A stretch of 64,000 nucleotides of DNA from JBGNFV01 sp049645705 (GTDB lineage Bacteria > Bacteroidota > Bacteroidia > Cytophagales > Cyclobacteriaceae). Under the pieces are notes generated by a model that worked only from the letters and a program-made list of their open reading frames with translations, searched no databases and had not been told where the DNA came from. How positions within the stretch are numbered: position 1 is the first letter of the stretch; each line of letters opens with the position of its first letter. Location of the stretch: NCBI GenBank assembly GCA_049645705.1, contig JBARUK010000009.1, positions 62,001 through 126,000 of the forward strand, read 5' to 3'. The position numbers were made by a program, and so were the translations under genes. Positions 8,525-16,816 of the stretch are shown here, one piece after another.

Positions 8525-9098
8525 TATAACCGGTCAGCCGGTCTCCCCGCTTTACAGGCGCTACCCCTTCCGGTGTTCCTGTAAAAACGATGTCTCCTGT
8601 TTTTAGTGTAAAATAGGTAGACAGATACGAAATAATATAGTCTATAGAAAACAGCATCAGGGATGAGTTTCCCTGTTGGCGTACATCCCCGTTAACCTCC
8701 AGGCGAAAGCCGATGTTTTGAAGGTCGGCGAAGTTTTCTTTCGGTACAAACTTACTGACGGGCGCCGATCCGTTAAAGCCTTTGGCCAGTGCCCAGGGCA
8801 ACCCCTTTTCCTTTGCCTTGCTCTGCAGGTCACGGGCCGTAAAGTCTATACCCAGGCCTATGGCATCATAGTATTTATGAGCAAACTTTTCCTGTACAAA
8901 CTTCCCTTCCCTGCTTATCCTCACCACCAGCTCTGCTTCGTGGTGTATGTCTTCGGAATATTCCGGGTGATAAAACGGGGCGTTATTCTTTAACAGAGCG
9001 GTATCAGGTTTAAAAAATACGACCGGCTCAGCTGGTCGCTCATTTTGAAGTTCCTCAATATGCTTGGCGTAGTTTCTTCCGACAGCCAGTATTTTCAT
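8487..9098 (-). CDS. Fumarylacetoacetate hydrolase family protein (acylpyruvase-like)
   Basis: 203 residues from ATG 9098, which gives the standard FAH start MKILAVGRNY; the longer frame upstream is not supported. Metal ligands are Glu54 and Glu56 in HHEAELVV and Asp85 in GIDFTARD. The family signatures KGFNGSAP and GDIVFTGTPEGV are present. Single-domain members such as FAHD1 and YcgM hydrolyse acylpyruvates or decarboxylate oxaloacetate. It is the first gene of the six-gene minus-strand operon, with a TAnnTTTG box 20 bases upstream. Confidence 0.9.
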   Translation of the reverse strand: MKILAVGRNYAKHIEELQNERPAEPVVFFKPDTALLKNNAPFYHPEYSEDIHHEAELVVRISREGKFVQEKFAHKYYDAIGLGIDFTARDLQSKAKEKGLPWALAKGFNGSAPVSKFVPKENFADLQNIGFRLEVNGDVRQQGNSSLMLFSIDYIISYLSTYFTLKTGDIVFTGTPEGVAPVKRGDRLTGYIENNKMLDFEVK

Positions 9099-9117
9099 CT
9101 GGAAAAATGTTTTTAAG

Positions 9118-9125
9118 CAAAAATA
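9118..9125 (-). promoter_or_regulatory. Likely -7 box for the FAH-to-transketolase operon
   Basis: On the minus strand TATTTTTG followed by C matches the Bacteroidetes -7 consensus TAnnTTTGY, 20 bases before ATG 9098. No clear TTTG -33 element is seen. Confidence 0.5.
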
Positions 9126-9235
9126 GACTTTTTTAGTTGTAATGATAAAAAGAGGCAAACTATTTGCTATTTGTAAGCGGAGAGCCACTTATGATTTTTT
9201 TTGACTATTGCGTGTGCCTTAATCTAAACAGAATT

Positions 9236-10036
9236 ATGAAACGTATATTAACTGTCTTTTTGGCTACTTTTTTCCTGGTTAGTTGCTCCACTGTGCCACT
9301 CACCGGACGAAGGCAGCTCGATCTGATACCAAGCAGCCAGATACTGACAATGAGCTTTAGCCAGTACGACCAGGTTCTGGCCCAGGAGAAGATCGTAACG
9401 AATACTGATGAAGCCCGCACCGTAAAAAGTGTCGGTAACAATATTGCGGTAGCCGTTGAGTCATTCCTGAAACAAAACGGATACCAGGAAGAAGCAGGAC
9501 GCTTCGAATGGGAGTTCAACCTGATACAGGGTGACCAGGTCAATGCCTGGTGTATGCCTGGAGGGAAAGTGGCCTTCTACACCGGTATCATGCCAATATG
9601 TAAAGATGATGCCGGAGTGGCTGTAGTAATGGGGCATGAGGTAGCCCATGCCGTGGCCGAACATGGTAGTGAGCGTATGAGCCAGGGGCTGGTACAGCAA
9701 CTGGGAGGCGTAGCACTTGCCGTAGCCTTATCAGAAAAGCCACAGCAGACACAGCAGTTGTTTATGACTGCCTACGGATTGGGAAGCACAGTCGGATACA
9801 TGCTGCCCCATAGCCGTAAGCAGGAGTCAGAGGCTGATAAGCTCGGGTTGATATTTATGGCGATAGCAGGATACGACCCGCGTGAAGCACCCCAGTTTTG
9901 GGAGCGAATGGCTTCTCAAAGCGGTGGAGCTGCTCCTCCGGAATTCATGAGTACTCACCCCAGTCACAGTACCCGTATCAATAATCTGAACAGGTACATG
10001 AAGGAAGCTCTGAAGTACTACAATCCTTCCAAATAA
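9236..10036 (+). CDS. M48 family metallopeptidase lipoprotein (BepA/LoiP-like)
   Basis: 266 residues from ATG 9236; this start gives a lipoprotein signal with lipobox FLVSC and Cys17. The zinc motif HEVAH is at 134-138 in VMGHEVAHAVAEH and the third ligand Glu lies in QESEADKLG, as in M48 peptidases such as BepA, LoiP and mitochondrial Oma1. It is expected to be anchored in the envelope and to degrade damaged or misassembled outer-membrane proteins. It is divergent from the FAH operon and has its own terminator. Confidence 0.92.
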   Translation: MKRILTVFLATFFLVSCSTVPLTGRRQLDLIPSSQILTMSFSQYDQVLAQEKIVTNTDEARTVKSVGNNIAVAVESFLKQNGYQEEAGRFEWEFNLIQGDQVNAWCMPGGKVAFYTGIMPICKDDAGVAVVMGHEVAHAVAEHGSERMSQGLVQQLGGVALAVALSEKPQQTQQLFMTAYGLGSTVGYMLPHSRKQESEADKLGLIFMAIAGYDPREAPQFWERMASQSGGAAPPEFMSTHPSHSTRINNLNRYMKEALKYYNPSK

Positions 10037-10054
10037 GAAAATATAGTATTAGTG

Positions 10055-10090
10055 AAAAGAGGATGTTCATCGCGTACATCCTCTTTTTGG
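10055..10090 (+). terminator. Terminator of the M48 peptidase gene
   Basis: A 12-bp stem (10055-10066 with 10076-10087), 9-nt loop, ending in a T tract. Confidence 0.85.
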
Positions 10091-10110
10091 TTTATAGGTG
10101 TTATTAAATG

Positions 10111-10288
10111 CTTACCCTTCGGAACATCATACTGATAATACATCAGATACCGAAGGTGTAGCGCAGTAAAAGTAGATTCATACTGCTATTCAGGTTCAGG
10201 GATGTCAGCAAATAAAAAGTAAGCCTGCCCGGAATGATGGGCAGGCTACGGCAATAAAAGCCATTCGGTCAGGTCATGCTTTATTGCC
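10111..10288. other. Run of three stem-loops in a 430-base intergenic region
   Basis: The gap 10037-10467 has no gene. Beyond the terminator it holds three adjacent hairpins: 10116-10156 (7-bp outer stem plus an inner 5-bp stem), 10222-10247 (9-bp stem, 8-nt loop) and 10250-10288 (9-bp stem). The middle one, read on the minus strand, is followed by a T-rich stretch. It could be a structured small RNA or a REP-like element; no known RNA family is recognised. I see nothing definite between 10290 and 10467. Confidence 0.35.
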
Positions 10289-10467
10289 ATTTAGATTATT
10301 TGCATCTTGCAATTTACTGATATTGGGCAGATTAAGATTCACGGTAAACAGTTAAACATATATCCCTGAAAATGGGGATACATGTTCTTTTATCTTGTAT
10401 ACTTGCCTCTTGAATCGATAATCTGTTAATTACTGCTAAATTATCAGCTGGCCATTATCACTGACCT

Positions 10468-11541
10468 ATGCACCGCCTTATCCTTATTCTTTGTATTGTA
10501 TCAAGTCTTGCTGTCCTAAATGCTTGTCTCAGAGTTTCAGAAAAGAACTCGGACCAGATTCGGCTGAAGGATTACGCAGGAAGATGGGAAGGTTCGTTGC
10601 CCTGCGCCGATTGCGACGCAGTAGATTATAAGCTTACGCTTAATAAGGATGAAACCTACGAGGCAGTTATAAGCTACCTGGGGGTGGGGCAGGCTGAGCC
10701 AAATCGTACCACCGGCAAGTGGGCCGTAAGCGACAGGCATATCCTCATTATGGACGGGAAGCTCAAAGATACTCTCTCGCTGCTTCCCGAAGATGAGGCG
10801 CTCATTGTACTGGGGCCACAGGGCCAGCGTATGGGCGGACCAGAGGCTAAGTATTATAAACTTACCCGCAGTTCGGAGAGAAAAGAAATTCAGGTACCCC
10901 AGGCCAATAATCAACCCGGGTTCAATGCTGCTGGTGTATCGCCTAGCTGGAAGCTGGAGATCATGTTCGATAAATACATCAGGTTCTATACCCCGGAGAG
11001 CGATACTGTAGCCGTGCCTGTGCCTATGGCTCAGACTAATGACCTTACCGGCCTCTACTATGTTTCGTCAGGAGAGGGCCACACCGTCAACCTGAGTATA
11101 GAGCGCGATACCTGCACCTTTGATGGTAATACGACAAACTATTCTGTATCGGCTACGGTAGACGGTACAGATTATACTGGCTGTGGGACCTATTCTTATA
11201 ATAAAGATCTGGCCGGAAGGTGGGTCCTGTCAGGAATAGATGGTCTTACCATTGATGAAAAGGACTTCTCTCGTGGTATGCCGGAGATAAATGTAGCGGA
11301 CAACGGCATGTCTATATCAGGAAATACCGGCTGTAATACTTTTAACGGGGTGCTTTGGGTAGAAGGTGGCAAGCTTCGCATCAATGGCATAACCCTTACC
11401 CGGATAAGCTGTCCTGCCGATATGGAGAGCCGTTTTGTCGAAATGCTGGAAAACAGGCCTGCTTACACTTTCGAATCAGACAGCCTTTCGCTAAAAGGAC
11501 CTACTTCTACTTTTCATTTCAGTAAGGTCGAAGGGAAGTGA
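10468..11541 (+). CDS. Lipoprotein with NlpE-like and META domains
   Basis: 357 residues with lipobox VLNAC (Cys20). Residues about 36-135 resemble the N-terminal domain of NlpE, including the paired-Cys sequence GSLPCADCDAVDYKL. A middle segment (about 150-248) resembles the small periplasmic domain of COG3650 proteins. Residues about 248-357 form a META domain with the signatures WVLSGIDG, SGNTGCNTFNG and ISCPADME. NlpE senses envelope and copper stress in enteric bacteria; META proteins (HslJ-type) are linked to stress. The protein is probably anchored in the outer membrane. Its TGA stop abuts the stop of the convergent TVP38 gene with no gap. Confidence 0.82.
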   Translation: MHRLILILCIVSSLAVLNACLRVSEKNSDQIRLKDYAGRWEGSLPCADCDAVDYKLTLNKDETYEAVISYLGVGQAEPNRTTGKWAVSDRHILIMDGKLKDTLSLLPEDEALIVLGPQGQRMGGPEAKYYKLTRSSERKEIQVPQANNQPGFNAAGVSPSWKLEIMFDKYIRFYTPESDTVAVPVPMAQTNDLTGLYYVSSGEGHTVNLSIERDTCTFDGNTTNYSVSATVDGTDYTGCGTYSYNKDLAGRWVLSGIDGLTIDEKDFSRGMPEINVADNGMSISGNTGCNTFNGVLWVEGGKLRINGITLTRISCPADMESRFVEMLENRPAYTFESDSLSLKGPTSTFHFSKVEGK

Positions 11542-12288
11542 TCAGGCCTCTTTATTGCTTTCATCCATTTTCTTCTGCTTCTTTCTGTCCCAGATCACAT
11601 ATACTATAAACAGGACCAGGCTGACGGCCGAGGCCCATATAAGAAATCGCTGAAGTTTGTCCGCCGAATCTCCGAAGAAGGCGATGAGAACAGCAAGCGG
11701 TATGATACCAGCTAGTGTGGCTGTAATGAACTTTATGTAGCTCAGGTTTCCTACGCCAGCTACAAAGCTGATAGCATCGTTGCTCAGCATAGGTGCCAGC
11801 CTGAATATAAAAACAGCTTTACTGCCGTATTCGTCCAGGTATAACTTTAGCTTTTTTTCAGTCTTCCTGCCGATAAGTTTTACGATAAACAGATCGCTGA
11901 AGTACTCGCCAATGAAGTACCCGATCGTAGAAGCAATGGCTACGGCAGAGATGCTGAGCAATGCTCCCCAGAAGGGTCCGTATGCCAGGACACATACAAC
12001 CATAAGCCCCCAACTCGGTAGTACGAAGAGAAACATCTGGAGGATCATGACAAGGATAACGAATATCGGCCCCCAGAATCCGAACTGACCTACCCACTTC
12101 TCGATCCTGTCCTGGTCTCCACTGGTGAGGGTAGACCAGGCAGTATCTATAAACTTCTGATAGTCAGGAAAAATAAAGTAAGCGGCCACCAGGCATCCCA
12201 GCAGTCCGAGTGATATATAGAGGGGTATTTTACTCTGGTCGGGTTCTTTTTCTGAGTCCTTCTGTCTGTTTTGTTTATTTTGCTGCAT
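11542..12288 (-). CDS. TVP38/TMEM64 (DedA-superfamily, VTT domain) membrane protein
   Basis: 248 residues with a basic Gln/Lys-rich N-terminus, a first membrane segment at about 23-42, then a VTT (SNARE-associated) domain with the hallmark segment LAPMLSNDAISFVAGVGNL and several further hydrophobic helices, and a basic C-terminal tail. Family members are inner-membrane proteins, and some scramble or flip lipids; the exact substrate here is unknown. The gene is convergent with the NlpE/META gene with zero spacing, so the two 3' ends must overlap as transcripts. Confidence 0.88.
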   Translation of the reverse strand: MQQNKQNRQKDSEKEPDQSKIPLYISLGLLGCLVAAYFIFPDYQKFIDTAWSTLTSGDQDRIEKWVGQFGFWGPIFVILVMILQMFLFVLPSWGLMVVCVLAYGPFWGALLSISAVAIASTIGYFIGEYFSDLFIVKLIGRKTEKKLKLYLDEYGSKAVFIFRLAPMLSNDAISFVAGVGNLSYIKFITATLAGIIPLAVLIAFFGDSADKLQRFLIWASAVSLVLFIVYVIWDRKKQKKMDESNKEA

Positions 12289-12462
12289 CAGATAATTGAT
12301 GTATTAGCTAAAGGGCTTTGAGTTTATGATGGAGAACCTTTGGAAATGAAAAATGTCACTGGTGTAAGGAAAAAAGTAAAAAAAGTTATTATCTTCACTA
12401 CTGATCATCCGGAATACCCACTTCGGAGGTCGCATAATGCTACATTACTTTGCTATAAAACC

Positions 12463-12492
12463 AAAAAGGGCCTCTCCACGGAAGCCCTTTTT
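12463..12492 (-). terminator. Terminator of the CAT-like gene
   Basis: A 9-bp stem (12463-12471 with 12484-12492) flanked by A and T tracts, directly after the stop codon. It would work on either strand. Confidence 0.8.
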
Positions 12493-12493
12493 T

Positions 12494-13117
12494 TTATTCA
12501 TTCAGCCTTTTTTGATAATCGTCGAGCAGGGCAGCCAGGTGCACGCCGTCTACCAGGGCATGATGTACATGGACAGAAAGGGGCATCGTTTTCCTGCCTT
12601 CTGCTTCTGTCATTTTACCCATAGAGATCTTAGGCGTACTATCTTTATGCGCATAGTGTCTGGCATGAGACACAGCTGTGAAGTCTATCCACGGCAGGGC
12701 AGAAAAGTGGATGACGTGGTCTGAGTTCCTTTCAGGAAAAAGTAAGCTTGAATTCCGTACTCTTTCAATCTCTTTCCGGGCTCCCTCTGCAAATGTGTTG
12801 AAGTCTTTCTCATACTGTATATAGCTAAAACCGAAGGTTCCGTCGGGGCGGTCTACCGTAGCCGATACGTCTATGCGTTCAAAAATATAAGGCTGTCCGT
12901 CAATAATACGAGTTCTTAGAGCTTCTGCTGCATTGATGGCAGCCAGGAACCGGTGCAGGTACGCCAGGTAAAAGGAGTGGCCTGCTGCCTTGGCCGTATG
13001 GTAAAGGGTGGTGCAGTCTACCTTTATGGCTACGCCATAGTAAGGCTCGTCAAATTGGCTAAAGAATTCAAAGTGTTCTTTTCTTTTCCAGGTATCCAGC
13101 TCGATCCTTCGTTTCAT
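12494..13117 (-). CDS. Chloramphenicol acetyltransferase-like (CatA family) O-acetyltransferase
   Basis: 207 residues, close to the usual 213-220 of type A CAT. The catalytic region HVHHALVDGVH holds His186, equivalent to CAT His195, and Asp190, equivalent to Asp199. The N-terminal Trp-Lys-Arg-Lys-Glu-His-Phe-Glu-Phe-Phe stretch is also typical. Classical CAT transfers acetyl from acetyl-CoA to chloramphenicol. This copy has no mobile-element context and its codon use looks like its neighbours, so it may be a chromosomal homologue with another acceptor. Single-gene unit with a terminator right after the stop. Confidence 0.85.
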   Translation of the reverse strand: MKRRIELDTWKRKEHFEFFSQFDEPYYGVAIKVDCTTLYHTAKAAGHSFYLAYLHRFLAAINAAEALRTRIIDGQPYIFERIDVSATVDRPDGTFGFSYIQYEKDFNTFAEGARKEIERVRNSSLLFPERNSDHVIHFSALPWIDFTAVSHARHYAHKDSTPKISMGKMTEAEGRKTMPLSVHVHHALVDGVHLAALLDDYQKRLNE

Positions 13118-13212
13118 TGATTTTGGCTATTTATCGGAATAAGGCCCGTAAAGCTAGAAAATGGCCTGAATAAAAAGAAAAACCAGCGTCTGGTTGAATA
13201 AAATTTTATAAG

Positions 13213-13227
13213 TGAGGGTAACCCTCA
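13213..13227. promoter_or_regulatory. 15-bp inverted repeat upstream of msrB (possible operator)
   Basis: TGAGGGT-A-ACCCTCA is a perfect 7-1-7 inverted repeat, 41 bases before the msrB start. Its size suits a dimeric repressor or activator site, but no regulator is identified. Confidence 0.35.
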
Positions 13228-13267
13228 TTCGATTTTACCCGTAACCTTTAATAAAAATGATCCAACT

Positions 13268-13858
13268 ATGCAAGTGAAATATTTGATAGCAACTGTATTA
13301 TTTATGATACTGATAATTGCCTCCGGGTATCTGTTAGAGATGTCTCCTGAGGGTAATGCGGTAGTTATAAAAGCTTCTGTTGCCACCAATGATTCTGCTG
13401 ATATGGATTATCCGATACAACTTACAGAAGAAGAATGGAAGGAGCGTCTTAGTGATAAGGAATACGAGGTACTACGCAAAGAGGGTACTGAACGTGCTTT
13501 TTCCAGCCCGCTTAACGATAATAAAAAGAAAGGTATATACTACTCTGCAGCTACCGGCCAGCCGCTGTTCAGTTCAGAACATAAGTTTAACAGTGGAACA
13601 GGATGGCCCAGCTTTTACCAGCCTATAGATGACGATGCTGTCGTTCTTATAGAAGACAAGTCTTATGGCATGGTACGTACGGAAGTGGTAGACAGTGGTA
13701 GCGGTTCACACCTCGGCCACGTATTTGACGATGGCCCAAAGCCTACCGGTAAGCGGTATTGCATGAATGGGGTCGCCCTCATTTTTGTTGCAGAAGGTGA
13801 CACTCCTCCGCAACTTGTGAAGGACTATTTACGTAAGCATAGTAAGAACGCACGATAA
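13268..13858 (+). CDS. msrB: Membrane-anchored peptide-methionine (R)-S-oxide reductase MsrB
   Basis: 196 residues. An N-terminal hydrophobic helix (4-23) anchors or exports the protein, so repair probably takes place in the periplasm. The MsrB domain (about 50-175) has FNSGTGWPSFYQPI, SHLGHVFDDGP and the catalytic Cys165 in KRYCMNG. The two CxxC zinc-binding pairs of many MsrBs are missing: the first site reads YYSAATG and the second VDSGSGS. It therefore belongs to the zinc-free type. It reduces methionine-R-sulfoxide in oxidised proteins. It is preceded by a 15-bp inverted repeat and followed by a strong terminator. Confidence 0.92.
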   Translation: MQVKYLIATVLFMILIIASGYLLEMSPEGNAVVIKASVATNDSADMDYPIQLTEEEWKERLSDKEYEVLRKEGTERAFSSPLNDNKKKGIYYSAATGQPLFSSEHKFNSGTGWPSFYQPIDDDAVVLIEDKSYGMVRTEVVDSGSGSHLGHVFDDGPKPTGKRYCMNGVALIFVAEGDTPPQLVKDYLRKHSKNAR

Positions 13859-13896
13859 GTGTCGTTTTGATTAAGATAGATTTGGAATAAGTTATT

Positions 13897-13930
13897 AACC
13901 CGCATCCTTATTGGTTGCGGGTTTCTTTTT
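13897..13930 (+). terminator. Terminator of msrB
   Basis: An 8-bp stem (13897-13904 with 13916-13923), 11-nt loop, then a T tract. It separates msrB from the convergent sensor gene. Confidence 0.8.
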
Positions 13931-13933
13931 GCC

Positions 13934-16150
13934 TCAGGTAGTGCCTACATTTTGGGTTTCTGTCATAACTACCACATACTTATCCAGTTTATCATCTTCA
14001 TCATCTATAAATGTGGCATGGCCCTGCAGGTGAATACTCTCACCGTTTGACAGCCTGAAGCTGATATCACCAGCCCATAGTTCTTCCCCGGCCATTTGAC
14101 TCAGTACATTCCTGAAGGTCTTATCACTATCCGGCAAAATGGAGTCGATAGATCTGCCGGATATCTCATCACCCTTGATTCCCAGTACTTCACAGAAGTG
14201 ATCATTGATGGTTACCACATTAAACTGATAGTCCAGTTCCATAAAGTAGAAGCTATTAATAAACAGCCTGTCTTTATGCTGCAGTTCTTTTACTACTTCT
14301 TTGCTCCTGAGCTCTGTCAGCTTTTGCTCGGTCACATCACGGGAAAATACCGATGCACCAGCTATTTCACCCCCTCCGACTTTGATAGGATAGATATTGT
14401 ATTCGCGGTAGCTGTGCTCTCCGCTTACCGTACTCTTTATCGTAAACTGTAGTCTCTCACCACCAAGTGCGCGATCGTAGTAGGTCTTCCATTCATCGCG
14501 TACATCACCCAGGTAGTCCAGCACATTTTTTCCAGTGTCCATACCCTCGTAGTTAGTACCCTTGTACCTATCGCGAAGAACTTTATTTATGACCATGATC
14601 TTGTATTCACGATCTACGGTAACGATGGAGTCGGTAGTGTTATTAATAAGTGCGCTCTGGTTGGCTTCCTTCTTGGATAGTTCCTGCTGGGTCCGGCGCA
14701 TTTCTTCCTGCGTAGCCTGCATTTCTTCCATGTTCTGGCGCATCTCTTCTTCCTGTGCTCTGAGCTGCTCGGTCATCTCCTGCGATTCACGGTACAGCAG
14801 ACTTGTTTGTTCGTTGATCTTAACCGTAGAGATAGTTGAAGCGATGGTTTCGCCTACCTTCTCGGCAAATTCCCGCCTGTAAGAGGGTATTTTGGTAAAC
14901 GATGCGATCTCGATAACGCCATGTATCTCGCCATTCACTTTCAAAGGTATAATGAGGACACTCTTCGGTCCGGCATCTCCCAGGCCTGAACGGATGTCTA
15001 AGTAGTCATCAGGTACTTCCGTCAGGTAAATAGTCTCCTGCTCTACAAAGGCCTGGCCGATCAGACCCTGGCCCTTTTTTACTTCTTTGGAAATGAATTT
15101 CTGGCGGTCGAACGCATAGGCGGCGCGCAGGATAAGTGTTTGTTCTGTATCCGCGTCCCCGTCTACCACAAAGAAGGCCCCCTGGTTGGCTTCCAAGTAT
15201 TTGACCAGGCTGGAAACTACTTCGCCAGCCATACTTTTCAGATCGCTGTTGTTAGTTCTCAGTATTTCGCTGAACCGGGCCAGGCCTTCGGTGATCCACC
15301 TGCGCTGACGCCCTTCTTCGGCAGACTGTTTCATGTTGTGGCGCATTTCCAGCAGTGAGGCAGCCAGGTGAATGGCCTCTTTTTCGTTCTCTATTCCGGG
15401 ATAGGAAACTTCGAGGTTTCCGCTTCCTATTTCATGTGTAAAGGTGTCGGCATTCTGCAGGGTATTGGCCAATATGTTAATATCTCCGGCTATCCTGCTC
15501 AGTTCATTGCCTGAGTTGACCGTGATAGTATCGCCAAACTTTCCCTTAGCCACTTTGGAGGTAGCCCCGGTGAGCTTATTTACCGGGCGGATGATATTAT
15601 TATGAACTAGCATAAACCCGGCCCCTAATATGATAAGGATAATAGTCAGGCAGATGGCGGTGTATATTTGCTGTCGGAAAGATGCAGCCGACAACTCTTC
15701 GCCGGTCAGCTTGGCTACGCTGGTTATAGCTGCAGACAGGTTTACAAAGTCTGTACGGGCTTCACTTTCCAGCCCGTTGTTCTTTATGTATTTTCGATTA
15801 TAGTTTTCCCACAGGCTATGGGCCTCCTTGACTGCTGCCTGTACCTGGTCACTGCTACGAGTGGTAGCTGACAGCATGTTCAGGTTATCGGTGATCAGAC
15901 GTATGCTTTCGGTACGTTGGGTTTCTGTAAGTGATTTGTAGGCAGAAGGATGAAGTAGCTGAATAGAAAACCTGTTTTCTTTTGCTTTTTCATTCATTGC
16001 CAGCTCATCCGAAGAAATTCCATTTATAATCGAAACCCCCAGAGTAGCAATTAATAGCAGGGCTATTGCCAGGAAAACAACCCGGAGCAGATTCCCGACG
16101 GAAAAGCTCTTTACCTGTTTGACCAGTATAGCAGAAATGTCCATGTACAT
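13934..16150 (-). CDS. Membrane sensor: HAMP, GAF, coiled coil and two PAS domains, no output domain
   Basis: 738 residues. Two membrane helices (about 21-43 and 164-184) flank a periplasmic helical region that resembles the PilJ-type four-helix sensor. Then come a HAMP linker (about 186-240), a GAF domain (about 290-455), a coiled coil containing AQEEEMRQNMEEMQATQEEM, and two PAS domains (about 495-610 and 625-730). No histidine kinase, GGDEF, EAL or MCP signalling domain is present, so it must pass its signal by protein contact. ATG 16144 is an alternative start. It shares the GAF and the coiled-coil motif with the product of 16817-18505. Confidence 0.85.
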   Translation of the reverse strand: MYMDISAILVKQVKSFSVGNLLRVVFLAIALLLIATLGVSIINGISSDELAMNEKAKENRFSIQLLHPSAYKSLTETQRTESIRLITDNLNMLSATTRSSDQVQAAVKEAHSLWENYNRKYIKNNGLESEARTDFVNLSAAITSVAKLTGEELSAASFRQQIYTAICLTIILIILGAGFMLVHNNIIRPVNKLTGATSKVAKGKFGDTITVNSGNELSRIAGDINILANTLQNADTFTHEIGSGNLEVSYPGIENEKEAIHLAASLLEMRHNMKQSAEEGRQRRWITEGLARFSEILRTNNSDLKSMAGEVVSSLVKYLEANQGAFFVVDGDADTEQTLILRAAYAFDRQKFISKEVKKGQGLIGQAFVEQETIYLTEVPDDYLDIRSGLGDAGPKSVLIIPLKVNGEIHGVIEIASFTKIPSYRREFAEKVGETIASTISTVKINEQTSLLYRESQEMTEQLRAQEEEMRQNMEEMQATQEEMRRTQQELSKKEANQSALINNTTDSIVTVDREYKIMVINKVLRDRYKGTNYEGMDTGKNVLDYLGDVRDEWKTYYDRALGGERLQFTIKSTVSGEHSYREYNIYPIKVGGGEIAGASVFSRDVTEQKLTELRSKEVVKELQHKDRLFINSFYFMELDYQFNVVTINDHFCEVLGIKGDEISGRSIDSILPDSDKTFRNVLSQMAGEELWAGDISFRLSNGESIHLQGHATFIDDEDDKLDKYVVVMTETQNVGTT

Positions 16151-16328
16151 GTAGATTTGATCCGACTTGAAATAAGATACCGGGAATTTTATTTAAGGCA
16201 AAACAAGCTGGGACAACAGGAAGGAAGGGATACGAATCCCGGGGTAATGATAATGCTTGTTTATCAGGCTCTTACCTATTTTGTCATTATAGGTGGCTTA
16301 TATTACATCTATATCATAGAAGGGTAGA

Positions 16329-16703
16329 TCAGTTTTGCTGAAAGATGATCTCATTAGCTCGGCCCAGCGCGTCAAATCCAATCCAGAGTGTTCTGGGACT
16401 ACTATCAGAGGTATTCTCACACGATGGCCCCGGCTCCACATAGTAGATGAAATACTTCTTATTTCGACGTGAAAGTTCATGCTGTTCTGGTGATCCGAGA
16501 ACAGACTTGATCTTTTTCTGGCCCATTCCTTTAAGCTCTTCCTTGATATCATTTACAGTGGAGGCTATTTCCTTTCTTACGCCCTTACATCCTCCGGGGT
16601 CGGACTTCCAGGCTTGCTCGTCGAAACCCTCCAGGTCTGGGGAAGTGCAGCTCGCCAGAGATATTAATGCAGTAATGATGATAAATGAGCGTAGCTGTTT
16701 CAT
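16329..16703 (-). CDS. Small lipoprotein, possibly BamE/SmpA-like
   Basis: 124 residues with lipobox SLASC (Cys19). The segment IKEELKGMGQKKIKSVLGSPEQ followed by a YFIYYVEPG strand resembles the SmpA/OmlA (BamE) fold, in which a helix with a K-x-x-x-x-LG-x-P motif precedes a beta sheet. The match is by pattern only. If correct it would be a periplasm-facing outer-membrane lipoprotein. It stands alone between the two sensor genes, with roughly 100-180 bases on each side. Confidence 0.6.
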   Translation of the reverse strand: MKQLRSFIIITALISLASCTSPDLEGFDEQAWKSDPGGCKGVRKEIASTVNDIKEELKGMGQKKIKSVLGSPEQHELSRRNKKYFIYYVEPGPSCENTSDSSPRTLWIGFDALGRANEIIFQQN

Positions 16704-16762
16704 AGATCAGGATTTGCAGGCAAATTAATGAACAAAAATGCTTTTTGCACGGTAGGTACAAA

Positions 16763-16788
16763 CAAAAGACCCCGGCACGCCGGGGTCT
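16763..16788 (-). terminator. Terminator of the GAF/PAS membrane sensor gene
   Basis: A perfect 10-bp GC-rich stem (16767-16776 with 16779-16788); on the minus strand it is followed by TTTTGTTTGT. Confidence 0.85.
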
Positions 16789-16816
16789 GATGGTAAATAG
16801 TGTGTTCTTAATACTA

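Noticed and set aside
12340..12624. A 94-residue plus-strand frame over the CAT terminator
   Set aside because: It runs through a terminator and the 3' end of the CAT-like gene, and its product has no recognisable pattern.
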